Below, one piece after another: positions 33,161 through 45,937 of a stretch of 64,000 nucleotides of DNA. The stretch covers positions 90,386,684 to 90,450,683 of the forward strand of contig CM042685.1 in assembly GCA_023614405.1 (NCBI GenBank), given 5' to 3'. The number at the start of each line of letters is the position of its first letter. The first letter of the stretch is position 1. A program made the position numbers and the translations under genes. Origin of the DNA: Avena insularis. Lineage: Eukaryota > Streptophyta > Magnoliopsida > Poales > Poaceae. The notes beneath the pieces are model-generated. The model did no database searches, had not been told where the DNA came from, and saw only the letters and a program-made list of their open reading frames with translations.

Positions 33161-35307
33161 AAAATCTTATTCATGAGGTTCATGAAATAAGCGGGGGCAT
33201 TGGTTAATCCAAAAGACATGACTGTATACTCGTACAATCCATATCTGGTGGTAAAGGCAGTCTTGGGAATATCTTCTGCATGAATCTTCAGTTGATGATA
33301 GCCAGTCCTAAGATCAATCTTAGAAAACACTTTGGCACCGGTCAACTGATCAAACAAATCTTCTATCGTAGGCAAGGGGTACTTGTTCTTGATGGTGACA
33401 TCATTCAACTTTCGATAATCCGTACACAAACGGTTACCTCCATCCTTCTTGTCCACAAACAAGACAGGTGATCTCCATGGGGACGCACTTGGTTGAATCA
33501 ATCTGATTTCCAACATGGAATCCAGTTGCTTCTTCAGTTCTTCTAGTTCTGACGGGTTCATACTATAGGGTCTCTGGGCTATGGGTCCTGTTCCGGGGAT
33601 TAGTTCGATAATAAACTCGATATCTCGATCTGGGGGCATACCGGGCAAAACATCTGGAAATACATCGGGGTATTCACAGACTATCCAAACTTGGTCAATG
33701 GTAGGTTGGGCTAGACTCTTGTTACACTTGAATTGGCGAGGTAAGGTTTTAGATATATGCTCGACTGATATTCCGGTGGTACTGGTCATGGTGATGGCTT
33801 TCTTGGCACAGTCAATCAATCCTTTATGTTTAGACATCCAATCCATTCCTAGTACTACTTCCAAACCTTTAGTTTCGAGTACTATTAGATTAGCATAAAA
33901 ATCTATGCCATGGATTCGGATAGGGACGGCCTTGCAAATTTGCCTAGCCTTGGTGGTTGATCCGGGAATTTGTACAATCATCACATGCTTCAATTTGGTT
34001 TGTTGAATTTTTCTAGTGCAGGCAAATTCTTCGGTGACAAATGAATGCGATGCACCAGAATCAAACAACACTCTTGCAAGTACTGAATTAACAGAAAACT
34101 TACCCAGCATGACGTCTGGCGCTTCCTGAGCTTCTTCAGCATGCATGAGAAAAAGACGGTCATTGCGGTTGAGTGAATTCCCTGGGGAAAATCTTCTCCC
34201 TGACTGGACACGACGCTGTTGCTGAGCTGGGACATTCGCGTTGGGGGCTGTAGCATTCTTCTTGTTGGGGCACTCGTTGGAATAGTGGCCTTTATTTCCA
34301 CAGTCATAACAGGTCACTTGTGACTTGTCCTTAGCTGCGACAGGCACAGCATTGCTTCCAGTCCTCGGGGCAGTGTTGGGGTTGGCGGTAGCATTGTTGG
34401 TGTTGAACTTGGGTGGGGCACGGGTGAAATTGCTAGAGTTGCCGGGGTTGTTGTGATTTCCTCCGGGTCTAGGGTTTCCACGGTTGGGATAGGTTGGACG
34501 GGTCATAGGGGGTCTGTTGGTTCTTGGGGCAAATCCTGGAGATGGGTTGGGGCGATACTTTGGGGTCTGATGGGTTCCTGGTTGATGCATCATGCGACGC
34601 TTGCGGTTCTCATTGGCCTGGTTGATCTTTCCTTCCATCTGGATAGCAGAGTCGACAAGGGCTTCAATATCAACAAAGGGGATATTGACTAACACTGTCT
34701 GCATCTCGTCATGCAGACCATTCAGGAATCTTTCTTTCTTCTTGGCTTCGGTGTCTATCTCGTCCGGGGCATACCTAGCTAATGACAAAAATTTGTCACG
34801 GTATTCCACTACAGTCATCCTTCCTTGTTTCAGCTCTCTGAACTCGTCTCTAATTCTCTTGATCAAACCTGGTGGCACATGGGTTGTGCTAAACTTGACC
34901 TTGAATTCCTCCCAGGTCATCATCTGGCCTCCGGTCATTGCACGAACACTGTTCCACCATGCCCTAGCATCTCCGGCTAGATAATGGGTGGCGAACAGGA
35001 CTTTCTCGTTGGCTTCCACTCCTGCTACTTCTAAGTTATTTTCCATGGTTTGCAGCCAATCATCGGCGTCTAGGGGTTCTTCTGACTTGGTGAAAACGGG
35101 TGGGTTGGTATTCTGGAAATTCTTGAGCTTAGATCCATGGTTGTCCTGATTTCCATGGCCTTGGTTGTTGTGGGCTAGCTGGGCTATCTGTTGCAGAGTG
35201 GCTAGGTTGGCTTGACGTTCCGCTCTTTCAGCTTCGCGGTCAGAAGTCAACATTTGCAGGATCTGCAACATCGGGTCCGGGGCTGAACCACTTCCTCCAC
35301 GTGGCAT
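33112..35307 (-). pseudogene. Element 1 gag, protease and N-terminal RT
   Basis: A 731-codon frame. Gag core at about residues 82-225 ([20 protein letters not shown] to [10 protein letters not shown]). Asn/Pro-rich linker 240-325. One CCHC zinc knuckle with Cys333, Cys336, His341, Cys346 for RNA binding. Protease with DSGAS at 416-420 and LGMDWM downstream. RT fingers from about 585 ([37 protein letters not shown]). The frame runs off at 33112 after the frameshift. The start MPRGGSG at 35307 is the first Met after ORF0. No stop lies between gag and pol, so the original product was a single polyprotein. Confidence 0.95.
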
Positions 35308-35538
35308 CTGAAGATTGATATAGATTATGAGAAAAGAGGGAAATTGCTAAGGTTCTGGGTTTTTGAAAAGTTTGTAGAGTTTGACTCAGGTTTTTCTAGC
35401 AACTTGCTTTTTCATTCATTCAGAGCACACAGTACAACACACACCACAGCAAGGAAAAACAGATGGTTTTAAGAACCATTCTGGAAACTACGATACAGTG
35501 GGACCGACTACTACTCACTACGCTAGTGCTCAGTGCTA

Positions 35539-36333
35539 TTACTCCTTGGAGTCTATGGCTTCATCATCTTCATCATCATCGATGAAGGCGAAATCATCCT
35601 CATCGGTGAAGAAGTCCATGGCCTGATCCTCCAGAAAATCATCGTCATCGCTGAGATAGGAGTAAGGGTCTCCACAAAGATCCTCTCCGGCATTCTCCCT
35701 TTCCTCTAACTGCATGTCTCTCTCATGGATGGTCTCTTCCAGAGATGAGATGCGATGGCGAAGACGGGCAATAATGCGCTCTTTCTTGTCGAGCTGACAG
35801 CGGCGAGACTTGCGATCCTTTGCTAGCATGGTGATGGTCTGGTCCTTCGTCTTGATGATGGCAGACTTGTGGTTGCAATAGTCACGGCAGTTGTCCAACT
35901 CCTGCTGATGATCATACATCATGAAGCTAAGGTGGTCCAATTGAGTCTTCAGCTCGGGGTGGTATGGGCCTTCCAGTGGTTGGCCATTTGCATCACGCCT
36001 TGGGCAAAACTCAAAGCGAGTACCCTTGATCTGATTGATGCTCTGCCCACACAGACGGGAAAGAGCTTCCTGCATTGCTCTGGCAAGTCCATCGAGCCAG
36101 TTGTTTTCCCTCAAGGTAAACTGATTTCCCTCCACAGTGGGAGGTTCAATCTTTCCTCGGAGACTTTCAACAATTAGCCACTGTAGATCTTCTCCTCCTT
36201 GATCATTGAGCTGAGCTCCGAAGAACTCGGGGTGTGGACGCTCCAGAAGTTTCGAAAGCTGATCTAGATCCCTCTCAAAGATAAGGTCTCCTCCATTCCC
36301 CAACTGATAAAACTTGCTGTACTTCACGTCCAT
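35539..36333 (-). CDS. Element 1 ORF0
   Basis: An intact 264-codon frame between the 5' leader and gag. The N-terminal part (about 1-125) is globular-looking with a Trp/Leu-rich segment. The middle (about 135-210) is a charged coiled coil, and the tail (about 222-264) is very acidic (DDDDFLEDQ, DEDDEAIDSKE). I recognise it as the ORF0 type found upstream of gag in RIRE3/RIRE8-like elements. Its function is unknown. Element 2 has a homologue at 55441-56424 with the same order of parts. Confidence 0.75.
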   Translation of the reverse strand: MDVKYSKFYQLGNGGDLIFERDLDQLSKLLERPHPEFFGAQLNDQGGEDLQWLIVESLRGKIEPPTVEGNQFTLRENNWLDGLARAMQEALSRLCGQSINQIKGTRFEFCPRRDANGQPLEGPYHPELKTQLDHLSFMMYDHQQELDNCRDYCNHKSAIIKTKDQTITMLAKDRKSRRCQLDKKERIIARLRHRISSLEETIHERDMQLEERENAGEDLCGDPYSYLSDDDDFLEDQAMDFFTDEDDFAFIDDDEDDEAIDSKE

Positions 36334-36530
36334 CTATAAAAATAGAGGATGAGTAGATTAGCAGAGTGATCAAGTGTGTCAAAATTTTATCTATTTTGCA
36401 AGAGTTTTTGAGGAACATGAAGTTTTATTAAAGAATTAAAGAGGTAAGAATGAGAATAAGTTTTTGTAAATATTTTTATTACGTTTTTGGGTCAACGTCC
36501 AATCTAACCAGGGTCTCCTATGGTCAGGAT

Positions 36531-36543
36531 GGCTCTGATACCA
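36531..36543 (-). promoter_or_regulatory. Primer-binding site of element 1 (initiator-Met tRNA)
   Basis: TGGTATCAGAGCC on the minus strand, three bases from the 5' LTR. It is the standard complement of the initiator tRNA-Met 3' end. Confidence 0.92.
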
Positions 36544-36546
36544 ACT

Positions 36547-39500
36547 TGTCCACACCCGGATTTTTCAATCCTAGATGCCTGTTATGCCATACATCACAAT
36601 CACAGGATTACCATTTTTGCGAGACATAACAGAATTGGATACCATAGTACTTCATCCATTACAAACGATACATAAGTTCTTACACAAATAGAGATCTCAT
36701 GATTAGTTCTTAATACAACATCAAGCAGCAGAATACGTAATAATAACGGTAGCGTAGGCGAAGCTCCATCTTCGGGGTCACAGGCAATGCTGACGATGGG
36801 AGATGATCCTAGTTGTCGTAACCTTCCTGGGGTCCATCTTCCAGGTACTCCTCTTCATAGTCTGGCCATGGGAATAGCCAGGGACAAAGCCATGAGTACT
36901 CTTTAAGTACTCGCAAACTAATACTAACAAGTAAAGGGGGGGGGGGTTGGATAATAGGACACTAGGCTCTAGGGTTGTTTTGCAAAAAGCCAGGTTTATC
37001 TTTACTAAGTTCCAAAGCTAGTCACAATTTTATAACTCCTAAGTGGGATCTTGTAATTCAGGTCACAACTCTGTTGTGGTTAAGTCAAAGTCTCAATTCA
37101 TTTCAGAAGTCATTTTGAAAAGTCTGACGATGTAAAGTATGGCCACTCTAATCGTCCATAATCATGACGCGGCTATTCGAATAGTTTGACACTCTGCAGA
37201 GATTGTACACTTTCACCACAACATTCGATACATCCGTCAGGAACAAATCATGAATTCACCATACTCAGTATGCGGATAATCAATCCTAACCTTTCAATTA
37301 CATGCCCTAGTATAAGCACCTCTCCTGTGAGTTTGGCCTCCCAACAATGACCACTGTCATCTTGGGTACTGCACAGGTGGACAATCTTCACAAGGTAGCC
37401 TCAGCTCAGACCTTGGCCGGGAGGGAACTAATACTAAGGTATATAAGTTTCCAGTCAAGCCCTACCCAATATTCGGGTATTGTGGTTGTACGCTAAAATT
37501 GGAATGGTATCGCATCCAGACAACCATCAGTTTTATAAAGGGGCTAAGGCTCATGCCTCAACATTTTCATCACCAAAATCATCAAGTGTTTGGAAACACA
37601 TGTCCAAAACATTTCAATGAATGATCCATCATTCCAAGGTTTTCATAACCATTTTTCCACCAAGCATTCCCATCTAAAAGTTGATCAAGTTTTATGCTTA
37701 GCACTAGCATCTACAGGTGAGGGTAGTACTAATGAGGGGTGGTAACTAGTGGAGTTTCACTAAGTCCAACCTTATATCTTAGGCTGACATCAAGGTTTCT
37801 AGCTTAGGCCAAATTTTATGCTCTTTATGCAACCTTCAGCACAATTGTCTGGTATCTACCAAACTCTTAGGTAGACTCTAAGTAAGCTTTGATAAAGAAA
37901 TAAAGTAAGAAGCTTGCCATAAAACTAGGATTGGTTTAACAAGTAGGTAGGATTACAAGTATGGGTTTGTGGCATCAGTAGGGTATCTGGCAAGGGTTAG
38001 CTTGCATCAATATTAGTATAAGCTTGCTAAATTGCAAGTGTTAGCTTGCAAGGTTACTAGCTTGCTCAATCAACTAGTAGTATTAGGCTTGCCTTGTGCA
38101 GAAGCGATGGTTGAAGTTCTCCTCGGCTTCCTCTTCGTAGTATCCTCCTTCCTCCTCGTATCCTTGGTGGGTACTAAGCGCCTATGAATAAATACGAGGT
38201 ACACAATCACCAAACAATACTTAACTACTTGCAATCATCACACACAAGGGTCCTATAGATGATCTAGCATCATCTCTAACATTACAAGGTTAAGGCTTGG
38301 TTTAAATCTTTTTATTTTTAGAAAAGTAATTTCTACTCATTGAAAAATTACTTAAGATTTAATATTCTCCAAACTAAACATGGGATCATGTTGACACATG
38401 TCATCACCACATATTGTAGTCCATGGGAATGTGATTTAAAGTGGTGTCACAATTTAATAAGGTTTTACCCTTTTATTTTAATTAATTAAAGTGGCTAGAA
38501 ATGCTTATGAAGCATTCTTTTATTACTTGAACATTATTTCTGCAAGTAAACCTATATATTTTTATATATTCTGAAAGGTATGGTTAAATGTGATTTTTGA
38601 GAGTTGGAATCAACTCAAAAGCTTTTATGGTTTAAATTTGAAAAATGTTTGAATGCAGAAAAGCTTATTCCTTATTATTTTTACTATGGGTGATCTATAG
38701 ATCCAAATGACTTGAATCCAACGGGCTTGGATTAAGCATTCACAGGCCTTTCCAACAAAATTGGTTTCATCCAATTTGATGCACTGAATCGATCTGGGTT
38801 GATTTTTGAAGTTGGGTGCTGAAGTGTGTTTGAATTGAAATAGAAAAAGTTTTAATTTGAATTGCTGGGTTGCGCGGGAAATGTTACTGGGACGGCCTGC
38901 TAAGCACAGGGCTCCCGCGGGCTGCTTAAGTTGGTGTCCCCACTCGTCAGTGACACGGGGCTGGGCGAAGCGGTGTGGGGTAACGTGGGTCGTTCGATCT
39001 AGTTCTAATCCAACGGCTGAGGGTCATCGTCGACGCGAGACATCTCCGGCGAGAACGAAACCTAGCGCGGCCAGTGAGGGGTGCTAGGGGCTCACCGGGG
39101 TACGGGCGAGGGTCGGCGAGGTGGGCGAACGACGAAGTCGACGACGGCGAACCTCCTGGTACTGGTGGCTTCTCCTGGGGCGGCTCCAATCGCTGGCTCC
39201 CTTCTTCTCCAGAGGCGGCAGGCTCCGGTGAAATTCCGGCGAGGTGGTGCTCGTCTTGCTCTGAGAATGATGTGGCACGATCAGTGAGGAGAGGGGAGTG
39301 AGATGGTGCGAAGAAATCGTACGGGGTGGCCTCTATTTATAGTCGAGCGAGGGGACCGTCGGGGCGCACGGTGAGCTCGTCGGGGGCGACGTTACAGGCG
39401 GCTAATGGCATGGGCAAGGGTAGGGGATGGTGCTGTATCTCCTGGCGATGCTCAACGACATGGTCGCGAGGCATGGGGCGGTGTGGTTTGGTCTGGAACG

Positions 39501-40599
39501 GCCGGTGCTCTGCTGTGGCGGGCGTCTTCGACGGCTGGCGGTGGCTGTATGGCACGGGGCGGCAAACGGGGATGTCTGGTGGTCTCCTGGGTCGGTGGTG
39601 ATCGTGTGTGCGCGCGGTGAGGGCGGCGAGCGGTCTGTGGACGCTGGTCGAGGGTGGCGCTCTGGCGCACGCTCGGCATGGTCTGGGCGCGGCTTGTGCG
39701 CGTGGTCCAGGGCTTGGCAACACTCGCTGCTGGGACAGGGAGTGGCGGTGGACGGTGGGCTGCCTCCCAGACAAGGTTGGCACGACTAGTTCTTCCTCTA
39801 GCCTGCTGTCCACAATGGGGTGACATGGGGGTGCTCAGCTGTTCACCATTAATGACAATGGCAAGCTCACAGGGGTGCTAGTGTTGGGCTAATCTTTCTA
39901 GATGATCTACTGAGTTGTGTGTGAGCTAACTAGGGAACAAGTTAGGCAAGAATCACTGCACACTATAGTGTTTGATGTTTGGTTTGATTTGTGTCTGCAA
40001 CCTGTTTGATGAAATGGCCGCATGAAATCAATTTTTGAATTTTGAAATGAATTTTGGTGGGTTTGCTAGATTGGTGCTGGTGAGTCTGCAGATGCTTGGG
40101 TTTTAAAAGTTGAGCTTGTTTGAGTGGTTTTTGAAAAAGTGGGATCTTCCCATATAAAGAAGATTCAATTTTGAATTGTCATTTAAACTATGCATTTGAA
40201 AGTTTCTGGATGATCACAAAGTGGGCCCTGATACTTTGTTATGAGTACATTCAAGGGGTGCAAAGATCTAGAAAAGTTTCTGTTAGGTTTTGAAAGTTTG
40301 AGATAGCCAAAGTAGGCATGGGAGTTAAATTGGTCAAAATGACCATTCACTTAATATATTTGTTTTGATTTACTTGTCTTTAGAAAAAGTGTGGGAAATG
40401 TTTTAGATGATGTTCATTTCACCTAAGAAACATTTTAAAAGCAATGGATCACACAAACAAGGTGGTTTTTAAAGAAATTAAAAATCCATGCATACACATA
40501 TGCATGCATTCATGAGTTTATTTAGAAAAGTTTTTGTTAACCCTAATCTTGATGATTAGTGTTTTGATGATCTAAGTTTGATATTTTTGGGATGTTACA
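36547..40599 (-). repeat. 5' LTR of element 1
   Basis: 4053 bp, TG..CA, partner of 26732-30726. By eye, about 15 differences fall in the first 290 bp but only about six in the last 700 bp. TATA box CTATAAATAG on the minus strand at 39333-39342. Confidence 0.95.
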
Positions 40600-40604
40600 A
40601 GAAC

Positions 40605-41371
40605 CGCCAACAGGGTACTCCTTGCCCCATGATACAAGAGCTATCCCATATCAAAATGACAAGGCAACAGACAATGAGCATCTCAGCGATCTTTCTTAGT
40701 TGCTATTTGCATAGGTTTTTATTGAGGATGCTTCACATATTTCTCACTATGGTTATGCTGCAAGTTTCCACCATGATTAGGCATGGCTTAGGCTAGCGGC
40801 CCAGACGTTTTTCTAACACACATACATAACTCCATGGAGTTACAAGCTTCCCTTTTATTTCATACCGTGGACATCCATAAACAAAAGAGCATGATATCAA
40901 CTGGGTAGATATTTACAGGTGTTGAAAGCGTTCTCCGTGACAGCACGGTTCTGCTAATTTCCAACTTATATGTGCAAGCATATACAACATATATGACAAA
41001 GTGGTTCAAGTTTATTAGGGTCAAGAAAAATAAAGTGTACCATCAAGTTTGTGAGAGCTTTAATCACCAATTTTCACATAACAAGTTTAATTTGGAAGAT
41101 AGATAAAACAAGAATATACTTGAAATGGTGTAACACACCATGCATAGGAATTTATAGTGAACTCTTTGGAAAAACTTGGTTTATTGGGAGTTAGATGCAT
41201 GAGTAGAGCTTACTCAATACAAGTGGAGGCTAGCAAAAGACTGGAAGCGACCAACTAAGAGAGCAATAATGGTCATAATCATGTAGAGTGACAAAACATT
41301 ATCAATCAAAGCATAGAGTGGTACCACAAGTCAAAAACTTAATGATCACAGAGGGTAAGGTGACTGGTTCA
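40605..41371. other. Athila-like composite, internal non-coding region (middle part)
   Basis: Continues 25969-26731 after removal of element 1 and one AGAAC copy. AT-rich; I see no gene. Confidence 0.55.
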
Positions 41372-43919
41372 TCTATATTATTAAAAATATTGGGACCGTT
41401 CGTCGCCCCTCAAAATTTATATCTTCCATCAAAATATGATTTTACCCTTGACCGGCCTTAGATATTACCCATGCTACCACTACAAATTCAATCAGACGCT
41501 TGCTCTCCCATCGACCCCCTTCTCGCACAGGAAGCAGGCCGGCGCACGGAAACATCCCCACGGGCCACGATGGCCGCTCTCCCATCGATCCCCTTCTCGC
41601 ACGGGAACCAGGCCAGCGCATGGGGCATTCCCTTCTCACGTAGCAGACCGCACCAGCACCAGCTTTGAGACCACCGTGACCATGGCCGATGGTGCAACCT
41701 CGGGGTAGGGTCCATGGCGAGCTAAATCGACCAGACAGGCACCGCCGGAGTCCATGAAGACGGAGAAAGCTGGTCGACGGTGCGGGTCGCCTCGTCGACG
41801 AATGACCTCACCACTCTCCACTAAATCCCCTGGATTAGGGAGCAGGCGCCGACGATGCGGTCGCAGAAGGCGAGGACGGAGGAGGGTCATCTCTAGCGCG
41901 CACTGGACTGTGGTGAGACGAGGCGACATCGTCTTCTTGGCGCTTGGAGGAAGCCGTGGCTGCTAGCTCTTTTTTCTCAATCTCGGGCACTACCGCGCGC
42001 CTGACCGAACTCCTCCATCCTGCATCGCGCCCGCCAGCCTCCGAGCTCCAGGCCGAGCTCCTCTGACTGCATCCCGTCTGGCTCCAAACTCCAAGCCACG
42101 ACCACATGTCCCAAGGCCATGACCGCCCACGAGCTGGCCCATCCCCTCATCTCATGCACGCTCCCAGACGGGACCAAGCCTTAATCCTCCTCGCCCATCT
42201 TCGATTGTTGTTCTATTCAGTTGTAAATTTGTATTTAGTAAATATTAAATGTGGTTGTAGGTTTCGTGCCTCGATGTTCATCCTAAGAGGACAAAGTCTA
42301 GGGCAAAATTAGATCTAACCATGATTAATTTTCAGGAAGACCCCACCTCCAGTTAATTCCTGTCATGGCGGCGCAAGGTTGACAATTCGTCTCTACTTCC
42401 CATCGCCTTCAAGCTCGTGCATGCAAGAGGACAAATTCAATAATAATTATTGATCATCTTTTGTATTGCGTACTAGTTTGTAGGAAATTCAAGATATCTG
42501 GCTCTGAAAAACATCCACTTAAAGAAAAACTGTGTCCTTATACTTGTCAATGAACTTGGAATGTAGTTTAAGATCCTTTCATTGATCAACTTTTGAAATT
42601 AATATATATTGCCCGCTTTCTCTAGAACTTCTTATGCAGTTTGCTTGATTTTTAGGTTTAAGAAGTAACCGCGCTTTGCCCATCTCCGCATATTAAAGCT
42701 AAGTTATCCGAGACTTAGAACAGAAACTTTGTAGCATGGTAAAGATTATATACATAAACATACATGTCTTTTGTAATTGTTGTGTTTCAGAAAACCATCA
42801 TGATACCATGGCGGGTATGAACCATGATGCATTTTATAGGTAGGTTAACAAGGAAAGTCGATGATGAATGTTGGTGCTTAGATGTCGAAGGAACTTTTTC
42901 ACTGATATTTTATTGTATATTCGGATTTTAGTACGTTTCATTTATATCATGACAAAGAATACAATTCTGCAATTTAAGTTATATAACATCATTTGTTTAA
43001 TCACCCGCAAAAAAAAAACATCATTTGTTTAATTGCAAGGTAAGATGTGTCATAAATCATGTGTCCTTGTTTCTTATGTGTTACAAGCTGTCGGCAGATT
43101 TATAATTTGCACGTAGGGTATAAGATTTTTACCCGCACTTATTTACCCCATGATTCTAACATTTGACTTTTGTCATCATAGTCAGTGCACATGAAGAATA
43201 TTCATCCGTCTGTGTTCCCATATGAATCAGAGAAGTGTTCATGTTTAAATATCATAAAAATACATCTAGACCATAATGCAAATCCCATGAATGGTTATCT
43301 TAGGGGACTAATATGGGTGGTATGCCTGAATAATGTCTGAGGAGAATAAAAAGGAGAATCTCGAGAAGAGACATATTGCCTGCCATGGCAATATCTCTAG
43401 TTACTATTAACATTTCCTAGAACCAATATCATGGACTTCGACAAGCTTCTGAAAAACTAAAAGAAAACCTCTGCCTTTGAGCTACTCAGCGCTACTGCAG
43501 GCTTAAAAAATTAAAAAAGAAGCATGATCTAAACAAGGATGCCAACTGTTAAAGATCTTGAAGGATTAGCAAAGTTCATATTCTTATAGATGATGTACAT
43601 ATTTGAATATTTGACATACTTGATTGATCTGTATTTGGAGAGAATAGACTATTGACTGCTTTGCTTTCCAATGCTTTATGTCCTATTGTGAGATTTTTAG
43701 AGAATATATTTTTATCAAAAAACCAATTCGTGAACTTAAAACACTCTTTATAAATGTAAACACTATTACGCGTCTGAAATTGATGTTACGTGATTTTAAC
43801 TAATATGATACAAAAGATTGGTCAATTAAAGTCTCTATATCATTTGGATTAGATTGACGAAAGGATGTCCATTTGATTTGATGTCGCGCCGTAGCAATGC
43901 GCGGACACTCGGGTATTAG
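41372..43919 (+). mobile_element. Probable Helitron, 2.5 kb
   Basis: It interrupts the composite. The start TCTATATTATTAAAAATATT is a common grass Helitron 5' end. The 3' end has a hairpin CGCGC...GCGCG (43885-43889 with 43899-43903) 16 bases before a terminus that reads TATTAG rather than the usual CTRR. The 5' flank is A; the 3' flank is C instead of T. A GC-rich part (about 41490-42330) may be a captured gene piece. No Rep/helicase, so it would be non-autonomous. Confidence 0.45.
41502..41622 (+). repeat. Two-unit 75 bp tandem repeat in the Helitron
   Basis: GCTCTCCCATCGA starts units at 41502 and 41577. The units share 'ccccttctcgcac' and 'caggcc' with a few changes. Confidence 0.75.
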
Positions 43920-45086
43920 CCATAACATGGTGTGAGCATGTGCCAAGTCAACCCAAACAAAGCACCAAAGGAGAAGAATACCACAATACTATGCTTTTAT
44001 ATGCTAAAACAACGCATGATTATTGCAAGGCACATTAAGCAATCTCAATTGTTTGGAACAAGTCATGCCACAACAATAATCACTAAGCATAAGGTCAAAA
44101 CAACATCTATCATAACATCATAAAGTCTAGGCCACAGTCAAAACAAGCTCCCTTTTGTGTCACTATAAGCATAAAACCTTTTTACTCTTTTCCAACAGCA
44201 ATCAACTTATTTGAAACATCATTGCAAAAGCGAGGGTCCAACTACTTTATTCAAGCAAATAAGCAAACAAAAGCCAAAAACAAAAACTAAGACGCTCAAG
44301 AACAACACAACTATGTATGAAACAATAAAAACGAAGTGTCTAAAAATACCTGAGATTTTTATTGATGAAGAAGGGGATGCCTTGGGCATCCCCAAGCTTT
44401 GACGCTTGTACCTCTTGAATTTTTCCTGGGGTGACATGGGGCGGCATCCCCAAGCTTGAGCTTTTGTCCATTATTCATACCATTACATCATTCTTCCCTT
44501 ACACTTGGAAATTTCCTTCATACAAAACTTCACACAATCTTCATTAGCAACATTAGTCCATTCAAAAGTAATAAACCTTTGGGTTTAGTTTCAAAATAGC
44601 AAAACTTTCATTGAAGACACAAGATACTGTATAAATTCCCTCAACAAGCTCAATTTACCAAAGAGAACCCAAAAATAAATCGATAAAGAGGCAAATACAA
44701 ATAATGGAAGAAATCTGTCAAAACAGACCAGCAGGTAAAAACCGATTTTTTCAAAGACCTTCTGTTGCTCAAATCAAAAAGTGTCGAACTAACGAAATTT
44801 AGCTAAGAACCTGGGGGATTTATTCAGGTCTTTACAGCTCAATCCGACGTACAGAGAGTTTTCACGAATTTTTACAGCAAAGAACGAAAATCTGTTTTGG
44901 GACAACAACTTCCCCAAATCTTACTTCCCTCTCATTAGAGATTATTCTTGGCACAAAAATCAAATAAATAAGATAAGGAGAGGTTATTACATAATTAATA
45001 ACTTTCAAGACTCAAGAAAACTATTGGGTTATCTCCCAAGAAGTACTTTTCTTTAACGTCTTTAAGTTAGGCACAAGAAGCAAGAA
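43920..45086. other. Athila-like composite, internal non-coding region (right part)
   Basis: AT-rich, no supported ORF. It contains a perfect hairpin GGGGATGC / GCATCCCC (44373-44380 with 44386-44393) and two internal copies of the polypurine-tract-like 14-mer (44386-44399 and 44444-44457). Confidence 0.6.
44373..44457 (-). repeat. Internal polypurine-tract-like motifs and hairpin
   Basis: AAGCTTGGGGATGC on the minus strand occurs at 44386-44399 and 44444-44457, identical to the tract at the 3' LTR (25970-25983). The first copy is one arm of an 8 bp hairpin. Confidence 0.8.
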
Positions 45087-45726
45087 TCAAGTATTTTCAA
45101 ATGAAGAAGCATTAAGATCAATACTCGAAATTTCTTTAACTAGGAAATGTATCTCATCCAAATGAGTAGAAGACGATCCTCTCTCAGCACTCTTGGGTTC
45201 ACTACTTTCATCAAACGGGTTTTCAGGAACAATCCAATCAAAATTCTTTTCTAAGGCCTCATGCATTCCTACAAGTTTAAAAGGTATGTGTATTTTAATT
45301 TCATCTCCATTGGGTTTGGTTTTATCCAACTTTTCTAATGTACCCATAACATCTACACATGATCCTAGCATAATAAAACGATCAAAGACCTTTTTGGCTT
45401 CTTTAGAAACATCATTGAACTCCTTTAGCAAGGTTTTCTAGAATAAAATCTCTCTTTTCAGTATCCTCCACTTATTTAAGTTTAAGAAACATTATTTGCA
45501 TCATGGGGTTAAGGTTACCAAACCTAGCCTCCAGCATGTGAACTAAAGAAGATGTAGCAATTTCATAATTAGGAGCAAGTTCTGCTAAGGATTTATCCTC
45601 AATATCCTCATGTTTGCAAATATGATTAAAGAATTCTTTAATATTATATTTCCCAATTATAGAGCCACTACCCATTGAAAGGTCTTTCAGGGTGAACTTG
45701 GGGATCAACATGGTGAGCAAGAGCAA
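45087..45726 (-). pseudogene. Gag-region ORF of the Athila-like composite, copy A
   Basis: Two frames, 45726-45472 and 45431-45087, appear to be one interrupted protein of about 210 residues (MGSGSIIGKYNIKEFFNHIC ... LEKNFDWIVPENPFDESSEP). An in-frame stop and a shift near 45475-45430 break it. I remember similar ORFs in non-autonomous Athila-like elements of wheat and relatives; the function is not known to me. It is mostly helical and charged, with no zinc knuckle or protease. It lies just downstream (minus strand) of the primer site region. Confidence 0.55.
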
Positions 45727-45893
45727 GGTGACAACTATAGGAAGACCTATTTTTTTGTGTTATTGATAAGAAAAAGCAAACTAAACGAAACTAATTTTTT
45801 TGGAATTTTTGACAAAAAGAATCAAGAAAAACAAAGCAAAGCAAAAGAAACTAAGAAAAACAAAAACAAAGAAAAGAGAATGGTTGTGAAGGA

Positions 45894-45937
45894 CTCAGAT
45901 CATTGTAGAGCTAGATCATTGAGCTAGAAAAAGTCTT
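45894..45937 (-). other. Patched primer-binding site beside the internal LTR
   Basis: Where the other LTR has a primer site (59584-59604), this copy has CTCAGATCATTGTAGAGCT (45894-45912), a copy of the LTR's own 45945-45963. The primer site is lost. Confidence 0.75.

Larger units (their letters stand above)
26732..40599 (-). mobile_element. Tekay/RIRE3-type gypsy retrotransposon 1 (13.9 kb)
   Basis: Flanked by AGAAC at 26727-26731 and 40600-40604. LTRs are 26732-30726 and 36547-40599. The minus-strand internal region reads primer-binding site, ORF0, gag, protease, RT, RNase H, integrase, chromodomain, polypurine tract. The C-terminal chromodomain, initiator-Met primer site, long LTRs and extra ORF0 fit the chromovirus Tekay/Del lineage that includes rice RIRE3 and RIRE8. 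Coding is almost complete but has several breaks, so the copy is inactive. Confidence 0.93.

Noticed and set aside
36531..36543. Possible tRNA gene remnant
   Set aside because: Only the 13-base initiator-Met 3' complement is present, beside an LTR; it is a primer-binding site.
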